This document shows, one piece after another, positions 62,170-64,000 of a stretch of DNA of 64,000 bases. This DNA comes from Tomocerus qinae (taxonomy: Eukaryota > Arthropoda > Collembola > Entomobryomorpha > Tomoceridae), in assembly GCA_020055645.1 (NCBI GenBank), contig CM034546.1:84444001-84508000 (forward strand), given 5' to 3'. The translations under genes and the position numbers were made by a program. Every line of letters starts with the position of its first letter. The stretch's first letter is position 1. The notes under the pieces were generated by a model. The model searched no databases. It saw only the letters and a program-made list of their open reading frames with translations, and was not told the DNA's origin.

Positions 62170-62530
62170 TCTCAGGTTTTTTTAAGAAAATACCCTCGAC
62201 TCTAGGTTTTTTGGGTTTAGGGGTGTAAGGGTTTTTTTTTATAAAACTATAGACATAAATGCAAGCCTATATTATACCATATAGGAAAAATACAGCTGAC
62301 AATAACAAAATCCATGTAATTTTGCGAATGCTATGATTTACCCTTATAAAAACAAAATTTAAGGCATAAAACGTTTTAATATCGAATTCGAATGAGAATT
62401 ATGCATTCATTTATAATATTTTAGTGATTACATTGCCTTTTTAAAATTCCTTCGTTAATGTAGAGCTTTAATTGTGAAGCAGTACAGCAATGAATTGAAA
62501 ATATGAGTAATTAATTAAAATTGAGAATAT
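62170..62530 (-). repeat. dispersed repeat (family R5), copy 2
   Basis: Inverted counterpart of 28555-28970 with the same order of landmarks. Confidence 0.65.
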
Positions 62531-62649
62531 ACAACAAATATTTAATACTACTACTAGTAGCTCCCAGCATATGGAAAGGTATTATATAGTAATAATGACT
62601 CCTTAAGAATAAGGTATTCCTGGAAACGACCAATTACTCTGACTATCAT

Positions 62650-62957
62650 ATTCCATGTTAACTTTTTTTAGGAAATTCGGATCTAGTCTGGGGCTTCTAA
62701 ACCTACAAAAAAAGTGTAAATACAAAGAAGGTTCATCGAAAGCTGAACTACAATGTTGATGTGGAAAATCTGACATATCTACCTTGGATATTAAGATATC
62801 TTCAATTGAATTGCAAACGTTAATAACTTAATATCCACAGTAGATATATCAGATTTTCCACATCAAGATTGTAGTTCAGCTTTCGGCGAACCTTCTTTGT
62901 ATTTGCACTTTTTTGTAGGTTTAGAAGCCCCAGACTAGATCCGAATTTCCTAAAAAA
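62650..62957. mobile_element. foldback element (family F2, copy 2)
   Basis: The ends TTTTTTTAGGAAATTCGGATC TAGTC and complement, with ~120-bp arms (GTAGGTTTAGAAGCC, ACAAAGAAGGTTC, GTGGAAAATCTGA) around an AT-rich loop. It has the same termini as 54107-54400. Confidence 0.8.
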
Positions 62958-63104
62958 ATTTGAACTTTTGACTTTGTCTCACATTGTCAATGATAAGCTC
63001 AACGGGCGTGGGGCTTAGTAATATTGTTGTTTGACAAGATGTGGCCCTGTATTGAAATATGCATAGTGAATACTATGCATTTATTGTATGACTACAGATG
63101 AAAT

Positions 63105-63350
63105 CAGTTAGTTAAATTGGTTTCGTTGCAGTCACGTTGGTTCAATCAGGTGGAGAATTGCTGTTATAAATAAGTAGACCACAAAGAAGTACCAAAAATA
63201 AGGTCGTACTTGAATTCGAATTTTCGGAAATAGTTTCATTGCAGACGTTCGTTCAAAATAAGAAAAGAGGTACCAAGAAGGATAAGAAAAATGTAAGGTA
63301 GTACGCCTAATATTTGGAAATATTTTCATTGCAATCCTTGGTCAGACGAC
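63105..63350. repeat. ~85-bp tandem repeat, three diverged copies
   Basis: TTTCRTTGCA..C.TTGGTTCA-like segments recur near 63122, 63235 and 63328, together with the preceding GGAAAT and AAGGT.GTAC in the last two. Confidence 0.5.
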
Positions 63351-64000
63351 TTTTTGACTTCTTGTTTCATTCATTCAAATATGCCCCTCCTGTCGAAAGT
63401 TATGAGGAAATCTTTAAATACATGGAGAAATAGGTAGATAGATAAATAGATAGACAAAGAAAGAGGGACAAATTACTCCCATACAGTAATCTACAAATTC
63501 TGGAATAATAGTTATCGAGGTACTTCCTTAAACTTACAGTACAGTCCATTAAGTCTACAAGTGCACGGGCTTTAGAGTTGGATTTTTTGAGGTACTATCT
63601 CTAACTTTAATTAATATCCATAGAGATTTTATTATTGATGAAATAGTCAAATTCATACACTTTATCGAATATACGCGTACCTTAAATAAATCAATGCGGT
63701 AAAATTTAAATCTGCCCTACCAACCATATATTAGGTAGGAAAATACTTCTCAGCCTACGATTATATTATATAATCTTCACAAAGATTAAAATTTACATAA
63801 AACTCAAATATAGTCATCACGCTATGATTGATGATACATTTATTGCACGTAGAAGAGGCTACAATTTGTTTCCACCTGATTGTGTATTTGTTTTTTGTTT
63901 ACATTTTTGAATGGAGATATAACAAAATTAGTATGCCTTGCTTATACAGACGGAGCTTTAGTGCACATTTTTGTATGTTTTGTAAAAAAAACCCAAAAAA
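63351..64000. other. non-coding DNA
   Basis: A short GATA/GATAAATA simple repeat at 63430-63465 and a possible H2 3' end near 63738-63775 (GATTATATTATATAATC). Nothing else is recognised. Confidence 0.4.

Noticed and set aside
1-64000. CRISPR array among the many tandem repeats
   Set aside because: The units are head-to-tail without unique spacers, and the window is clearly eukaryotic (spliced genes, LINEs).

Overview
The window reads as nuclear DNA of an animal with a large, repeat-rich genome, most likely an arthropod. It has spliced genes with consensus splice sites, 5'-truncated LINEs, many short inverted-repeat transposons and several minisatellites. The flotillin peptide is closest, from memory, to insect flotillin-2, and the oxidoreductase belongs to the GMC family that is greatly expanded in arthropods. 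I cannot name the species. I saw no rRNA, tRNA or CRISPR array.

Two host genes can be assembled. Flotillin-2 runs on the + strand from exon 2 (23615) to the stop at 59558, with seven exons whose phases all agree. Exon 1 (start codon and myristoylation site) was not found and may lie left of the window. Its 27.2 kb intron 3 starts with a GC donor and holds a complete, opposite-strand, seven-exon GMC oxidoreductase gene (glucose-dehydrogenase type, 609 aa, 44300 down to 40748). No functional link between host and nested gene is implied.

Layout: 1-23.6 kb is intergenic or flotillin intron 1. It holds inverted-repeat elements, minisatellites, a tandem pair of 586-bp TIR elements (15.3-16.5 kb) and a 3.9 kb block with a retropepsin-like fossil between two copies of a minisatellite-bearing repeat (17.6-21.5 kb). 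23.7-30.5 kb (flotillin intron 2) has a three-layer nest of transposons with a LINE in the middle and an 1.1 kb minisatellite that ends about 200 bp before exon 3. 30.7-57.9 kb (intron 3) has a 4.9 kb multi-hairpin foldback, the GMC gene, a second LINE fragment, a DIRS-like fossil (50.7-52.6 kb) and a PHD-like zinc-finger reading frame. After 59.6 kb there is the flotillin 3' UTR and more short elements.

The most unusual signal is a set of elements with a modular head-array-tail plan. The heads start ACTAG and carry a short GC-rich hairpin, most often CCCGTCCTACGGACGGG. A private tandem array with 18-34 bp units follows, different in nearly every copy. Some copies end in a shared tail containing CAGGCGAGCTTCTGTTACGG. 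The plan resembles Helentron/HINE, pearl or mini-me elements, but the family is not one I recognise.
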